Below, one piece after another: positions 51,848-63,965 of a stretch of DNA of 64,000 nt. Source of the DNA: Delphinapterus leucas (lineage: Eukaryota; Chordata; Mammalia; Artiodactyla; Monodontidae); NCBI RefSeq assembly GCF_002288925.2, contig NW_022098050.1, positions 2,464,725-2,528,724 of the forward strand. The letters run 5' to 3'. The stretch's first letter is position 1, and each line of letters starts with the position of its first letter. The notes under the pieces are model-generated. The model had not been told where the DNA came from and did not search any database. It saw nothing but the letters and a program-made list of their open reading frames with translations. A program made the position numbers and the translations under genes.

Positions 51848-51859
51848 TACATCTACTTT

Positions 51860-52435
51860 TAAATGCATTTTTTTGTAAATCTATTTTTAATAATACTTGA
51901 AAAGATAAGTAATATTGAGAATGCATTGTTGGAAAGGGTCATAGACTTCACTATCATCTCATTAAGTGAACAGCCTAAAAAGATAATTATTTATGTTTCA
52001 ACTGTAATACTGACTTATTTGAATAATAATGTAGCCACCACTTGTTATACTTTAATGATAGTGATATTACACTTTTCCTTATTCTCACAATGACTCTGTA
52101 AATAAATAGACTATGATTATTTCCAATACCCAGCTGAAAATTCAAGGCTCACAGAATTTATGTGACTTCCCACTGTCATACTGGGACTGGAATCTGTACC
52201 AACTTTGTAGAACTTGAGAATTTATGCTCTTTCTTTTGTAGCAATAGTTTTCAATATTTTTTTGCTTGCATATTTCTACATGGCAACACACTCCCATTAT
52301 TTTACATAAAATTTCTGCAGAAAAAAATGAAGGTAATATGTATAATCTAAACCTGTCGTCTTTTACATTTCTCTCCCAAACTTTAGCTGTTTAAATACCC
52401 ATGATCCTCATGAGAATTATGACAATATATAGTAG
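51860..52435. other. Intron; possible MIR near 52085-52185
   Basis: 'ctcacaatgactctgtaaataaatagac...' and 'gctcacagaatttatgtgacttccc' loosely match antisense MIR. Confidence 0.45.
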
Positions 52436-52439
52436 TGGT

Positions 52440-52565
52440 TGAAGGCTGGCTCCAAATATGAATCTCTAATGCTCAGGTTTAATTTTCCTGGGTACTAGGA
52501 TGTTGGTATTTTTACAAGTTTCCTTGGTGATTTTAATGTATAGCTAGGGTTGAGAATGAATGCTA
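52440..52565. mobile_element. MER5A-like DNA transposon fragment
   Basis: 'gtggttgaaggctggctccaaatatgaatc', 'ttcctgggtactaggatgttgg', 'ttccttggtgattttaatgtatagctagggttgagaatgaatgc' follow MER5A. Confidence 0.65.
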
Positions 52566-52929
52566 TATATGCCATCTTCTCAAGGTTTCTCTTCTATTGT
52601 ATTATATGAAGTGAAAAAGGCATATTAAAAAAATTAAAGTTAATTTATATTGTTTACTATCAATGACAGAGATCAAGTCATTTCTCAATTCTTAATATCA
52701 TGATTACAATGGTTTTTCTCCTGATTCTTTTCAGTTTGTTTAATTTAATGCTTTGACCTTGGGCAGTTTTCTCTTAGAGGCTATTTTCTATTCTTTCTAA
52801 TTCTTAAATTAAACTTTTAACCAGGTAATACTATTTATTAGTTACTGTTTTGTATAAAATGACTCTTTACGGAAATGTGGAAAGGTGAGTAGGAGAATAA
52901 CTGCTAATGGGTTGGGGTTTCTTTTACAG

Positions 52930-53055
52930 GGACATAATGTTTTAAAATTACGTTGTGGTGATGGTTGCACAACCCTATGAATACATACTAAAAACCATTG
53001 ACTTGTGCATTTGAAATGGATGAATGATATGTTATATGAATTATATCTCAATGCT
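52930..53055 (+). mobile_element. Old L1 3' terminal fragment, sense
   Basis: 'ggtgatggttgcacaaccctatgaatac', 'aaaaccattgacttgtgcatttgaaatgg', 'gaattatatctcaatgctgctg' match an L1M 3' terminus. Confidence 0.85.
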
Positions 53056-54025
53056 GCTGCTTTAAAAATGTATATTTTGGTACATATTGGTGAAGAGGCT
53101 CAACAGGTACAAACTTCTACTTCTCTCTCCTTTCCTCTCTCCCCTCTCTATCCCTCCCCCAGCCCTCATGCCCTGCAGGTTCCTTGACTCAGATAGAGCC
53201 ACCTTTATTCTGTGTGAACAAGACTGGTGATTATATCCTTCTTTCCTAAAAATCCAGGCTTCACCTCCAGGTTGTTGCTACTGAGGTTCCTCTACTCTTG
53301 TACATGTCCACTGGACAGAACCCCAGTCATTTCCATGTTGACTCTGTTTTCTGTGTGTTCCAACATTAGGGTGATTATAATCCATCATACAAACTGAGAT
53401 ACTTTTCTGAATGAAAGGGGACACTACTAATAATTACAATGGAATAACAGACATAGAATGGGGCTGTTCTGTGAAGATGAGTCTTATAGGCACCCAAAGT
53501 ATAGAAAAACACTCACACATCTTGGCCTCCAAAGTTTTGAACATAGTCTCATCTTTCCTGCTGTAGCAGCTGCTTTGCCTCACTCGGGTATGAGGTAAAG
53601 TTCATTCCTCCATGTCTCTCAACTGCAAAGAATATATTCCATAGATTTTAAAGGGGTCACCTTAAAGAACCCTTTAGTTGGCTGGAGATGATGGGTCATA
53701 ATCCCCAATTCTTCCCCAAGGAGATAGATGACAGCTCTTTCCCAAAAGTATCTGCACCAAATCCTACCTCTGCATCTTTGTAAACCATTTATAATCTGAA
53801 AGTCATCAAAGTGTTCAAGAGTGAGGAACAGATGCTTACCCATTTCCTTTAAAAATCTCTATTTAGTGATTTGTGACTCACATTACTACTTCACATCTGT
53901 TGCAAGTTGGTACCTAGTTCCAACTTCAGTGTCAACATCTTGTTTCATATATATATATTCTTTGTCATCACAAATGTGAGAGTTATTTTTGAGTAGAATG
54001 TTAAAAGGAGTTCTTTGCTTTACTG
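53056..54025. other. Intron sequence without a recognised element
   Basis: Includes a CT-rich patch (53115-53165). No exon is recognised. Confidence 0.5.
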
Positions 54026-54027
54026 GT

Positions 54028-54195
54028 TAAGTGCGGCACAGGCTTTGAAAACAGAAAACTAAGGTTATTAGTTTTATGACTTTAGGAAGGTAACTTGGCT
54101 TCCTGAAGTCATAACTTAATCCCCAAAGGAGGGTAATAATACTACCTACCTCTAGGGCTATTATCATGATCATCACATATGTAAAGAAATTATTA
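54028..54195 (+). repeat. MIR SINE
   Basis: 'actggttaagtgcggcacaggctttgaaaac', 'atgactttaggaaggtaacttgg', 'agggtaataatactacctacctctagggctatt' follow MIR. Confidence 0.8.
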
Positions 54196-54489
54196 CTATG
54201 ATTGTTATTAAGATCTATATTAAACCATTAGTAGAACAAAAAATGAAAAAAAAAAACAACGGTGTGAAAGGTCACAGGCTAATTTTCAGGATACCATTCT
54301 AATGTCTTTAGAAGCAGGAGATGCAGTTGAGAATTCCTCAGAGCACAGAATCACAAAAATATCTACATAGATTTGACGCATAAACTTGTGTTACAGAGGT
54401 GCTCAATTAATACTGAATGAATGACACTATATAATTCTATGCTTTAGCTACTAAGCAACTTTAAAAAGTATATGGGACCATAATGTTAC

Positions 54490-54650
54490 TCCATTAGTTT
54501 CCCGAGGCTACTGTAACAGGTTACTACAAACTTAGTGGCTTAAAACGTGAAAATTTATTCTATCACAGATCTGGACATTCCAAGTGTGAAATCTGGCAGA
54601 ACCACAGCTTATCAGAGGAAGTCAGCCAATGAGAATGCTTGATTCTGTGT
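54490..54650 (-). mobile_element. MLT1-like MaLR LTR fragment, antisense
   Basis: 'ccattagtttcccgaggctactgtaacaggttactacaaacttagtggcttaaaac' and 'aatttattctatcacagatctgga' match the reverse complement of an MLT1 LTR end. Non-coding. Confidence 0.75.
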
Positions 54651-55500
54651 ATTATTCTAAAGTGATAGACTTGGCTTGAGGTCTAGTTGGTTCCTTGCAC
54701 CTTTTAGAGAACAAAGGGCAAGGACTTTGTGACGGGTACTTTTGTGTTTTATGTTTTCCCTGTATTTGAAAATGTGTTTAAATTACAGATGTTGCATTCG
54801 TTAGAAAAGTATCAGTGGTGATGTAAGTTTTGAAAAAAAAAATACCAGTTAATAAAAAGGATATTTAATTTTTAAAGTATCGTTGATTCTGTTGTTTTGA
54901 AAGACACACATGTGTATGTAAATACTTCCAAAAGTATATGATAGCTACAGACTTTTTGCCTGTTTATGAAAAGATATCTGCATTATATATTGGTTATTCT
55001 TTTTTTATAAACCTGACCTTCATATTCAATTACCTGTATTAAACATATGTATACCTATATGATTCTGATTTCTAGCTTTATCTGTAAATACCTTTGTTTT
55101 CTTTTGTTTTTAAAGATATACACACGAATATAAATAGTCTAAAATGTAAAATGCTAATCTCAAACGTACACTTACATTATAAAATGGCTTTGGAAGTTTT
55201 ACTGCATTACCTTAAAAGATAACAGAAGATTTGCCTAGGTTTAAAAGATATATATCTAAATACTTATATACATTTTTTCCTTATATACATTTTTCATGTT
55301 TATCAGAATACTGACTAGCATAATTTTTGAAGTCTAAAATTCAGTTGAACCTTGTCAGTCTTAAATTTTAAGCTGACTATGGATTATTTTATCTTAAAGC
55401 ATTGTCAAAGAGATAAAAGAGCATATCTGTATAAAATGACTTTCTTATTTATAGAGGAAAAAAGATCAGTATTTTCAACTTTAAATGGAAAGCAATAGCA
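54651..55500. other. Intron sequence without a recognised element
   Basis: Very AT-rich, nothing recognised. Confidence 0.5.
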
Positions 55501-55502
55501 GT

Positions 55503-55745
55503 AAGGGAATATAGTACCATACTGGCTAAAAGAGATGCCTTGCAGTTCATGATCCTTGAGTTCATGCTCATGATGTGTGTGACCTTGGAAAAGTAACTTG
55601 ACCTCAATTCACTGTCATTTCCTAATCTGAAAAATGGGAGTTATAATAATGACTCATGCAATATGTATCATAGGATTGTTTTCTGTATTAAATAAGATAC
55701 TACACCAAAGGACTTAAAATAGAAAATAATTAACAGATATTAATT
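55503..55745 (+). repeat. MIR SINE, near full length
   Basis: 'tgtgtgaccttggaaaagtaacttgacctcaattcactgtcatttcctaatctgaaaaatggg' is the MIR core, followed by 'gattgttttctgtattaaataagatac'. Confidence 0.88.
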
Positions 55746-55809
55746 ATTATGATTATTATACATTACATTAAAATTAGTTTTTAAATTTTTTTCTTGAGAT
55801 ACCTCTTTC

Positions 55810-55935
55810 TCTGGATTGAGCTTCTTGAGAACAGAGAGACCATATCTTATTTTTGTTCTGGTTTTTTTTTGGCTTCAACAATTAGCACGATTTTTATCCT
55901 TAAAGGCTTGAATAAATGACTCCTTGAGTGAATGA
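55810..55935 (+). repeat. L2 LINE 3' tail
   Basis: 'ttgagcttcttgagaacagagagaccatatcttattttt', then 'ggcttgaataaatgactccttgagtgaatgaat', the L2 3' end. Confidence 0.78.
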
Positions 55936-56104
55936 ATAAGTTGGCTGAGTTAACTGTAAAGTGCATGAGTGGCATATGAATTTAATTTTTCAGGAGATGT
56001 TTACTTTTAGTATTATATGATAAATAGCATATATATATATATTTGTGTATATATATCTAAGCCAAATACATTTGAATATAGAATGCTATATTTATAATGG
56101 GTTT

Positions 56105-56123
56105 AAAAATGTTAAATTATGGG
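56105..56123. repeat. Target-site duplication (left) of the SINE at 56124
   Basis: AAAAATGTTAAATTATGGG, identical to 56333-56351. Confidence 0.95.
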
Positions 56124-56332
56124 GTTTCCCTGGTGGCGCAGTGGTTGAGAGTCCTCCTGCCGATGCAGGGGACACGGGTTCGTGCCCCAGTCCGGGAGGA
56201 TCCCACATGCCATGGAGCGGCTGGGCCCGTGAGCCATGGCTGCCGGGCCTGCACGTCTGGAGCCTGTGCTCTGCAACGGGAGAGGCCACAACAGTGAGAG
56301 GCCCACGTACCGCAAAAAATAATAATAATAAT
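56124..56332 (+). mobile_element. Young CHR-2-type SINE with 19-bp target duplication
   Basis: GTTTCCCTGGTGGCGCAGTG (box A), box B GGGTTCGTGCCCCAG, full body ending 'cacgtaccgc' and an (AAT)-rich tail. AAAAATGTTAAATTATGGG occurs at 56105-56123 and 56333-56351. Open frames on both strands are SINE translations. Confidence 0.96.
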
Positions 56333-56670
56333 AAAAATGTTAAATTATGGGTTTTGATTCTTTACATTTTCAGGAAGGCTCTGTAGATATTATTAAAAAT
56401 TTGCTTTGCTAGGTTGTTAGATATTTGCTTCTAATTTTAGGCAACAATTGGCTTAAAAGAGAAGCTTGTGTATTAGAAATACTGCTTTTTCATACACATT
56501 TTCTGTATTATAACTCTCTGAGGGACTAGTGACAGAAATATAACTCAAAAGAGTTCAAAAGAAAAATCTTGACTCAGTGACTGAATACTCCAATGGTAGG
56601 ACTGTCACTGTTACGACTGCAGATATAGCTGAATCCTGAAACTCAATTGATACTATCAGTACCTGGCCTG

Positions 56671-56738
56671 TCTTCTTCCTCCTCTTCCTCCTCCCCCTCC
56701 TCCTCCTCTCCCTGTTCCTGTCTCTGTTTCTCCATCTC
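56671..56738. repeat. (TCC)n-rich polypyrimidine tract
   Basis: A nearly pure C/T run made of TCC and CTT units, about 45 bases without a purine at its core. Confidence 0.9.
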
Positions 56739-57165
56739 TTAAATATTGTTTCTTCTGTATCCCTATGTTGGGTTCATTCTAAATCAGTCTCTATCCTTCT
56801 GATGACTAAAATGGCCCCTGATAGCCTCAGGCTTGTATAATCTCTTGTGTCCCCCATTTGAGAAAGCTCGAGATTTTTGTTTGGTCTGGTTTTGATTGTG
56901 TGCTTTGATCATATGCCCATGCCTGAACCTACCCAAGGGGCCAAGGAGGTGTAGTACTCTGAACCACGTGGACTGAGAAATGTGATCCTTTTTCCCAAAC
57001 ATATACTGGTCAAATGCAAACATAGACATGTACATTCATATTCTCTCTCTCTCAAATATTGTACCTCACCGTGGTAATGATCCTGTGAGAAACATTGGAC
57101 CAGTCTCCTAGTCACCTTGTCATACTGGAAGGATATAGAAAGCAGAGCAGTTTGACCCCTTTCCA
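56739..57165. other. Intron sequence without a recognised element
   Basis: Nothing recognised. The minus-strand open frames at 56784-57166 have no recognisable similarity. Confidence 0.45.
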
Positions 57166-57167
57166 TT

Positions 57168-57330
57168 TTAGCTGTGTACTCTTAGCCAAGTTAGAAAACA
57201 TTCTGAGCATCCATTCCCTCGCTGTCAACTAAAGATAATATAAAAAATTGTGATGAAGACTAAATGATATATTACATCACGATGAACCTAATCTAGTACT
57301 TAGCACATAGTAAACATTCAGTGTATATAT
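57168..57330 (+). repeat. MIR SINE
   Basis: 'gctgtgtactcttagccaagttagaaaacattctgagcatcc' and 'gatgaagactaaatgatatattac ... acttagcacatagtaaac' follow MIR. Confidence 0.75.
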
Positions 57331-57424
57331 TAGATATATCTTGTTACTTGCCCTTTGACAAAACCACTTTGATTCAGAAAAGGGAATTCAGGAGTGGGGA
57401 AGGGGTATAAAATCTGGAGAAATA

Positions 57425-57870
57425 CCATCTATACCCTTTTCATAAAAATAAACTTTTAATTGTATACCTGTTTTAGATATGCAGAATTATTACAAAGTTA
57501 GTTCAGAGAGTTCCTATATACCTTATGTCCAGTTTCTCCTGTTATTAACTACTTATATTGATATGGTACATTTGCACAATGAATAGGCCAGTATGTACAT
57601 ATTATTATTAACTAAAGTCAGTACTGTATTCAGATTTTCTCATCTTCTCCCTAATGTCCTTTTTCTATTCCTAGATCCCATCCAGGATACAACATTACAT
57701 TTAATCATCATGTCCCAGGCTCTTCTTGGTTGAGCCTGTTTCTGTTATTCCTTGTTTTTGATGACCTTGACAGTTTTGAGGAGTACCAGTCAGGTGTTTT
57801 GAAGGATGTCCCTCAACTGGGGTTTCTTGATGTTGTTCTCATCATATGTTTCTGGGCCCATTAGAAGATC
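57425..57870 (-). mobile_element. Old L1M 3' UTR, antisense
   Basis: 'gttcagagagttcctatataccttatgtccagtttctcctg', 'gtactgtattcagattttc', 'ttgatgaccttgacagttttgaggagtac' are the reverse complement of an L1M 3' UTR. Confidence 0.82.
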
Positions 57871-58049
57871 AGGAACTTGTCCACCACTTTCAACACTGTA
57901 GCTTTGACCATTATCTGTCACACAGTAGGTAAATAAATAATTGTCTGCCAATTGAAAAGAAAATGGAACCAATGGCAGAGACTACTGGTGGCCTAAGCAA
58001 TATTCTACTTTTCCCTCTTCCTTACCAACAAAAATTTAATTGAAAAATC

Positions 58050-58440
58050 CTTATTTATTTATATATATATCTATTTGATTGAGGTAAAATTCATATAATA
58101 TAAAACTAACTATTTTAAAGTGAACAATTCAGTGGCATTTAGTACATTTACAATGTTGTACAATCACCAACTATATCTAGTTCCAAAACATTTTCAAATG
58201 TTTCCAGAAGGAAACCCTGTACCCATTAGGCAGTTGCTCCCCATTTCCCCATACTCCATAGCTTCTGACAACTGCCAATCTGCATTCTGTCTCTATAGAT
58301 TTGTCAATTCATGATATTTAATATAAACAGATTCGTACAATATGTGACTTTTTGTGTGTGTCTTCTTTCACTTGCCATACTGTTTTTGAGGTTTATCCAC
58401 ATTTTAGCATTTATAAATACTTCATTCCTTTTTATGGCAT
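58050..58440 (-). mobile_element. Old L1M fragment, antisense
   Basis: 'ttgaggtaaaattcatataatataaaactaac', 'gtgaacaattcagtggcatttagtac', 'caccaactatatctagttccaaaacatttt', ending 'ttcctttttatggc', is antisense L1M near the 3' UTR. It is probably the same insertion as 57425-57870, separated by intervening sequence. Confidence 0.85.
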
Positions 58441-59700
58441 AGGCCTACTTTTATTTGGGATAGCAGTGTTCCCAGCTTAAAAGGTGTGGTTATGTGGCAC
58501 TGGTCTAGCCAATGAGGTGTAGGAATTCCTGGATGGGGCTTCCAGGCACTTTTCTTACAGGGAGCTGATTCAGTCAGCAATCCCCCTTTTGGCCCTTTGC
58601 CCTTTCCCTTCTTCCATCATGAAGCATAACCATTATGGCGGGCACTCTAGATCTAAGGAACAGAACAGAAGGATAATAGAATAGAAAACCAGAAGGAACT
58701 GACATCTCTAAAGAAACCATGCAGCTGCTATATCCAGTCTGTAATCTGGACTCTGGACTCCTTTCATGTGAAAAAGAAATGAGCATTTTATGTATTTAAA
58801 AATATTGATATGACAAAACCTATTTTACTATGCATTAGAGATCCAGTTAAAGTTAGAGACATTTCTCAGTCAATGAGTTTATCATAATTCTACATTAAAC
58901 CTAAGTAAGAGACTATTCAAATGTCCACTTACATAAATGTTTTAATCATTTCACCATTGTCATCCTTAGCTTAGGACTATTCCTGTGCACCTAATATGGC
59001 AGAGAGAAAAAGGTGAGCAAATTATGTCGGAAAATGGAGGTTGCTGCTTTATAGAGGAAGATGACAATGCACTGACATAGATTCCTTCTAAACATATATA
59101 TATATTCCACTTCCAGGGAATAAACCCAAAATGTCAAGGGCACCTCTGCAGCCCTGACTAAAAGGTGAGGCTCTTTGTATTGCCTGCTGACATCCACTTA
59201 GGAGAGAATGAAGTGTGATAATTTTGGAGTATATAATATTTTGATTCTTTTATTAAAATATGTGACAAATGAGTACAGAGATAGAGGCCTAGCATACTTC
59301 CTTAGTGTATAAAAAAGATAAACTGCATAGGAGGCAAGATAGGATAAGTGCTTGAGTAAAATAGAGGTAAGGGTTGAATGTTGGAGCTGCAAAGAGAGAT
59401 TGGAATAATGATGACTAAAGTTGAAGATGAAAAAAATGGAAGTTGAAGGACAATGAAAAGCCAGTTAGTGGTTTTGAGAAGAAATGTTGAGTTGAAACAA
59501 TTTTAGGGGAATAACGTTATTTTGGTAGGAGGAAAATTTTCAATGACATGAGTAAGATAAACTAATGAGGGGACTGGAACATGGAGTATGCTAGTATTCC
59601 AGTGAAAATAGCGAATGCATTGAGAGCAGTTTTAGGGGTGAAAATAAGCTCAAAAACTTTAAAGGAAATGGAAAAATTTGTGCAGATGCACTATGATTGC
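58441..59700. other. Intron; possible unnamed repeat near 58480-58780
   Basis: 'ctggtctagccaatgaggtgtagg' and 'ggggcttccaggcacttttcttac' resemble a dispersed mammalian element I cannot name. The rest is unrecognised. Confidence 0.4.
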
Positions 59701-59711
59701 TGTGATTTTTT

Positions 59712-59850
59712 AAAAATTTTTATTGAAGTATAATTGTTTACGATGTTGTGTTAATTTCTCGTGTACAGCAAAGTGATTCATTTATATATGCATACATATA
59801 TAGAATATATATATATGTTCTTTTTCAGATTTTTTTCCATTATAGTTTCT
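59712..59850 (-). mobile_element. 5'-truncated L1 3' end, antisense
   Basis: 'tttttattgaagtataattgtttacgatgttgtgttaatttctcgtgtacagcaaagtgattca' then 'gttctttttcagatttttttccattata' is antisense L1 3' UTR. No clear target duplication. Confidence 0.88.
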
Positions 59851-59937
59851 TATTTTTATTTTTTTACGGTGGCTTCAGGAAAAACTTTCTGATACAAGTA
59901 AGTGGTATGGGCTTAAACCTCAGGACCAGAATAAGTC

Positions 59938-60240
59938 CTTCATTCAAATGCATTTATTGAGAACCTACTATGTTTCTGGACTCTGCTATTTATCAGAGAT
60001 TAAATTGTGAATTTAAAAAATATGGCTTTTGCCCCCGTTAATCTTAGGTTATAGTGGGGAAATGCAGTAAACAGATAAACAAGTGCATATTTGAACAGAA
60101 AGTAATAGTGTCACATTTTCCCCAATTTTAATTACATGTAGCAGTAAGAACACAGAATAAAATGAAGATAGGTGTGATTAGAAGAAAGAGGTCAAGAATG
60201 TAACATTTCTCGAGGACAAATCATTCAACAAGTACATTTG
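59938..60240 (-). repeat. L2 LINE 3' end, antisense
   Basis: 'ttcattcaaatgcatttattgagaacctactatgtttctgg' is the antisense L2 tail, followed by L2-like 'gggaaatgcagtaaacagataaac'. Confidence 0.78.
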
Positions 60241-61415
60241 CATCTGCCCATTGGTGATGCATTTGGGCAGCTTTGCCGAACTTCCTCAGTCACAACAAAG
60301 CATGGACCTCAGTAGAGGAAGGTGTAGAGAAAGGCAGAAACACATCAAAATATGCAGACTAATTTAGTCTATTTTTCTAATTAAATGTCAGTGTTTAAAT
60401 TGTAAACATGACTTAGGATGTAGGCTAGTATCACCTGAATTGTCTAATTACGCTAACATGCAGCTTAAAATAATGATGGTAGCAATACATTTCTCTTTAA
60501 ATTCAAGTAAATATCATTAAAAGAAGCACAAAGCAAGTGGACTAGAAAGTGTCAAAGAAGCAGGAAAACAGGGCACCGTAGCTGGGTCACAGGTCCCAAT
60601 GTTAACAGAATGAAGCCTTTTTTTTTTTTTTTCCCCCTGGAATCAAATTTCAAAGATTAATCTTGAAAAAGCTCCCTTAGACAGCTCAGTGTCATTACTT
60701 CTGGAGGTCTCTCTCTTAAGTGCCTGATGAAGTTGACAGTTCCTAAACTGTCTGCCAACAAGTGTTAATTACTTGGGTAATCAAAACAATATACTTGTTG
60801 ATTTCCTCTCTGTGTTCGTCATTTAAAATGAAAATAGCTTTAACTTTTGCTGGCTGTTAAAAGAAGATGCAAGCTCATTGCGAAAATACAGAAAGTAAAT
60901 AGCCAAATTATTAATAATGGTTTTCTCCTGTGGTGGGATTTCAGGTAATTTTTGGTTTTGTCTATTTATTTTCCATGTTTTGTACCCGTGAGCCTAACAG
61001 GGAGAAGCTGAGATGTCATGAGTGGAGACCAAATGGCTCATGAGTAAATGGGGCAGGGACAGAGAAGTGGTACAGGTTCCATAGAACCAAGCACATGGTA
61101 GAAACTCAAGAATCAAATAGCTCATTCATTTTATTAAATACCTAATTGTCTAAAAGTATGAAATAGCATTATCTGATAGAGATACAGTGAAAAAGCATTC
61201 TGTGACGAATTCCAGGAGAAGGAAACACTGCATAAAGTATTAACCAACCTCATGATATTCTATGAGAAAAGATTGATTTGTATGGTTTTACATCAGAATA
61301 TCCATATATGTATGTGCGTCTGTATAATATTCATTTAGTTAAGGGCTAAATTTTCCCAACAAACATCAGTGAGAAACTCTTTTTAATTGGGCTTCCATTC
61401 TTGTCCTACATTAGT
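60241..61415. other. Intron; short L2 tail near 61080-61135
   Basis: 'accaagcacatggtagaaactcaagaatcaaatagctcattcatttt' resembles an L2 3' end. A poly(T) run lies at 60618-60632. No exon is recognised. Confidence 0.45.
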
Positions 61416-61419
61416 GACA

Positions 61420-61447
61420 CTCTCTCTCTCTCTCTCTTTCTTTCTCA

Positions 61448-61479
<32 letters not shown>
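61420..61479. repeat. Compound microsatellite (CT)n-(TTTC)-(CA)n
   Basis: About 18 bases of CT, a TTTC transition, then about 34 bases of CA. Confidence 0.96.
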
Positions 61480-61480
<1 letters not shown>

Positions 61481-62220
61481 GTGTAGGTAGGAGAACAAGG
61501 GAGGAAATTCTGCATTAGGGACACTTCAAAGGTAGGTTAATGCAAATGAACAGGATGCCAAGTACAGTACGAAAATTGACATTTATTAGCGCACTTTGCA
61601 TGAAGTGCAAAATTTTCAAAGCTTTGCCATGCATATGAAACTGTTCCATTTTTATGCCCATGTTTTCATTATTCAGTAATGTATTACTTTCTGTTGTTCC
61701 CAAATGCAAGTTGTAAATCTGCTCAAAAAGTTTCACTGATCTGGGATTTCACTTAGCCTTTTGCGGTTGACCTGGTCATTTCATTACGACCAGAAAAGTA
61801 ATTCAATGGAAATGAGTAAGAATAGAAGGCCATATGTCTTTGAAATTAAAAAATAATAAAATTGTTCATTCTTAGTGGCTTATTTTTGGCCACACTTAAG
61901 TCCATACTTTCATCTCTGGAATTAAATTCTATCGCCATAAACATGAAATATATTTTTTGTGCACAGGAAAGGAAAATTTTAAAAGCCCCATTCATCTATT
62001 CACTCATCTAGGTATTCATTTTACATAGACATTTGCCTTGATTTGCTTTCCTTTTTAAAAAGTATTTATAATTTCCACATATTTTACGTAGACAAGTAAA
62101 GCATGAATCCATTCCTACTGTAAAAAAAATTAAAAAATAAAACACACACAGAATGTATTAGTCTGCCTTGGCCAATACTCATCTCTATTCTCTAACTTCT
62201 CCAGAGCACAAGCAATCAGA
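61480..62220. other. Intron sequence without a recognised element
   Basis: AT-rich, nothing recognised. Confidence 0.5.
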
Positions 62221-62224
62221 TTTT

Positions 62225-63080
62225 GTTTGTTTGTTTTTCTACTGAAATTGTATGAATCATTTTGTAGATCATTTTTATACATCTGCAACGTTTCCCCATG
62301 TCAGTATATATAGGCTTATTAACTCATGAAGAATATTTCACAGAGCACACAAAAATTGTATTAAATCATTGCCCTACTGGTAGATATTTAGGAGTGTCCA
62401 AATGTTCTACCATTACAAACAATATTTCAGTTATAATCCATGATTATGCTTCATTGTGTACAGATAAGCAAGTATTTCTCTGGGTAGATACTAGGAAGTG
62501 GAACTGATAGTCATAGGGTACAAGCATTGTTGATTTTAATAGATACTGCGAAATTGCCCTCCAAATGTCGGGACTAATTTACTTTCCCACCAGCAGATTG
62601 TAAGAGTTCATAGGCCCCCTATCTTTTAGAAGCATTGAAAAGAGAAAATGCTACTACCGTGTTATTTTAATATGTGTTTCTCTGATTCCTAGTGAGTTCA
62701 GGTTTTCATATATTTACTGGCTCTTTTGTCTTTCTCCTTTTTGAAATGCCTCTTCATAGCCTGTTCTTTTAAATCCTTTGTAGATTTTATACATTGCAGA
62801 TATTTTCTTAGAGTGTGTTTTTTATCTTTTTTACTTTGCTTAAGTTGACAATTTTTAAATTTTATAAATTAAATATATCAATCTTATCTTTCATGGTTCC
62901 CCCACCCCCCTGCCTTGTTATGTGTTATTTAAGAAAGCCTTCCAGCCTTCCCTATCCCAAGTATCAGAATCTAAACTCTGGTACATTTATAGCTTTTTTA
63001 AAAAAGCATTTTGATGTATAATCCGTCTAGAATTTATTTCGTGAATGGTGTACAGTAGAAATTGGTGTATATATGAATAT
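62225..63080 (-). mobile_element. Old L1 (L1M/HAL1-like) distal ORF2 fragment, antisense
   Basis: 'gaagtggaactgatagtcatagg', 'gcgaaattgccctccaaatgtcgggactaatttactttcccaccagca', 'tgtgtttctctgattcctagtgag', 'ttgacaatttttaaattt' follow antisense L1 ORF2 3' sequence at high divergence. No reading frame survives. Confidence 0.8.
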
Positions 63081-63289
63081 GTGTGTGTCATAATATATGA
63101 CAATTTCTTTGAATCATTAAGTCACATTACAAATAGTAGTCCAACAACTATGGAATATTAACTCAATTACATGGATAATTAGCAAGAGTTTTATATTTGT
63201 TTTCTCTGTGCTTTTAATATTTCCTCTAAAATAGGAATGTTACTTTCTGGCTATTTGGGTTATCACCAAAATATATTCCTTCTTGTTTA

Positions 63290-63607
63290 CTGAGGCCAGT
63301 TCAGTACTTTGATTTAAACCCCAAAAGTCTCCAGTGAAGAACAGACCCATTTCCATTTCTTCTCTCTTTTGTACTGGTGTCAAGGTCCTTACCCAGTATA
63401 GTCAGTATTAAAGTAACACCTACCTCTTTCCCTTATAAGAACCCTCGTGATTAGATTGGGTCCACCTAGATAATCCTGGCTAATCATCTCATGATTCTTA
63501 ATTTAATCACATCAGCAAAGTCCTTTTTGCCATGTAAGGTAATATATTCACAGGTTCCGAAGATTAAGATGTGGACATCTTTGGAGAACCATTATTCTAC
63601 CCTCTAC
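63290..63607 (-). mobile_element. MLT1-like MaLR LTR, antisense
   Basis: 'gattagattgggtccacctagataatcctggctaatc', 'ttaatcacatcagcaaagtcctttttgccatgtaaggtaatatattcacaggttccg' and 'gtggacatctttggagaaccattattctaccctctaca' match the reverse complement of an MLT1 LTR. A non-coding relic. Confidence 0.88.
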
Positions 63608-63827
63608 AGCGCTCATCACTGTTCAACTTGTCCTCATTTGTAGGGATTTGTGGGTGGGGAAGGGAGGCGGGAATAGAGTGGTAGGAATAGGAAGGATGTT
63701 TGGTTGCCTCCAGCTGAGCTTGAATCTGTGCTCTCAGTGGGGCAGTTTCATTTAAAACGGTATGTGGCTAAGCAGGCATCATAAAAGATACCTTTAGCAT
63801 CATCCCTGAATTGAAGGATTGAAGGAG

Positions 63828-63930
63828 TTAACATAGGAAATTGCATGTTAAAATTAAATGAGTTACATTTTGTAAAGCACTTAGAACAATGTCTGAGCAG
63901 AGTAAGCATTATAAATAGATATAGAAACAT
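63828..63930 (+). repeat. MIR SINE 3' fragment
   Basis: 'aaatgagttacattttgtaaagcacttagaacaatgtctgagcagagtaagcattataa' matches the MIR 3' half. Confidence 0.75.
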
Positions 63931-63936
63931 TATATA

Positions 63937-63965
63937 TAGATATAATGTATATATATATATATATA
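63937..63965. repeat. (AT)n-rich run
   Basis: Alternating AT near the right end of the window. Confidence 0.9.
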
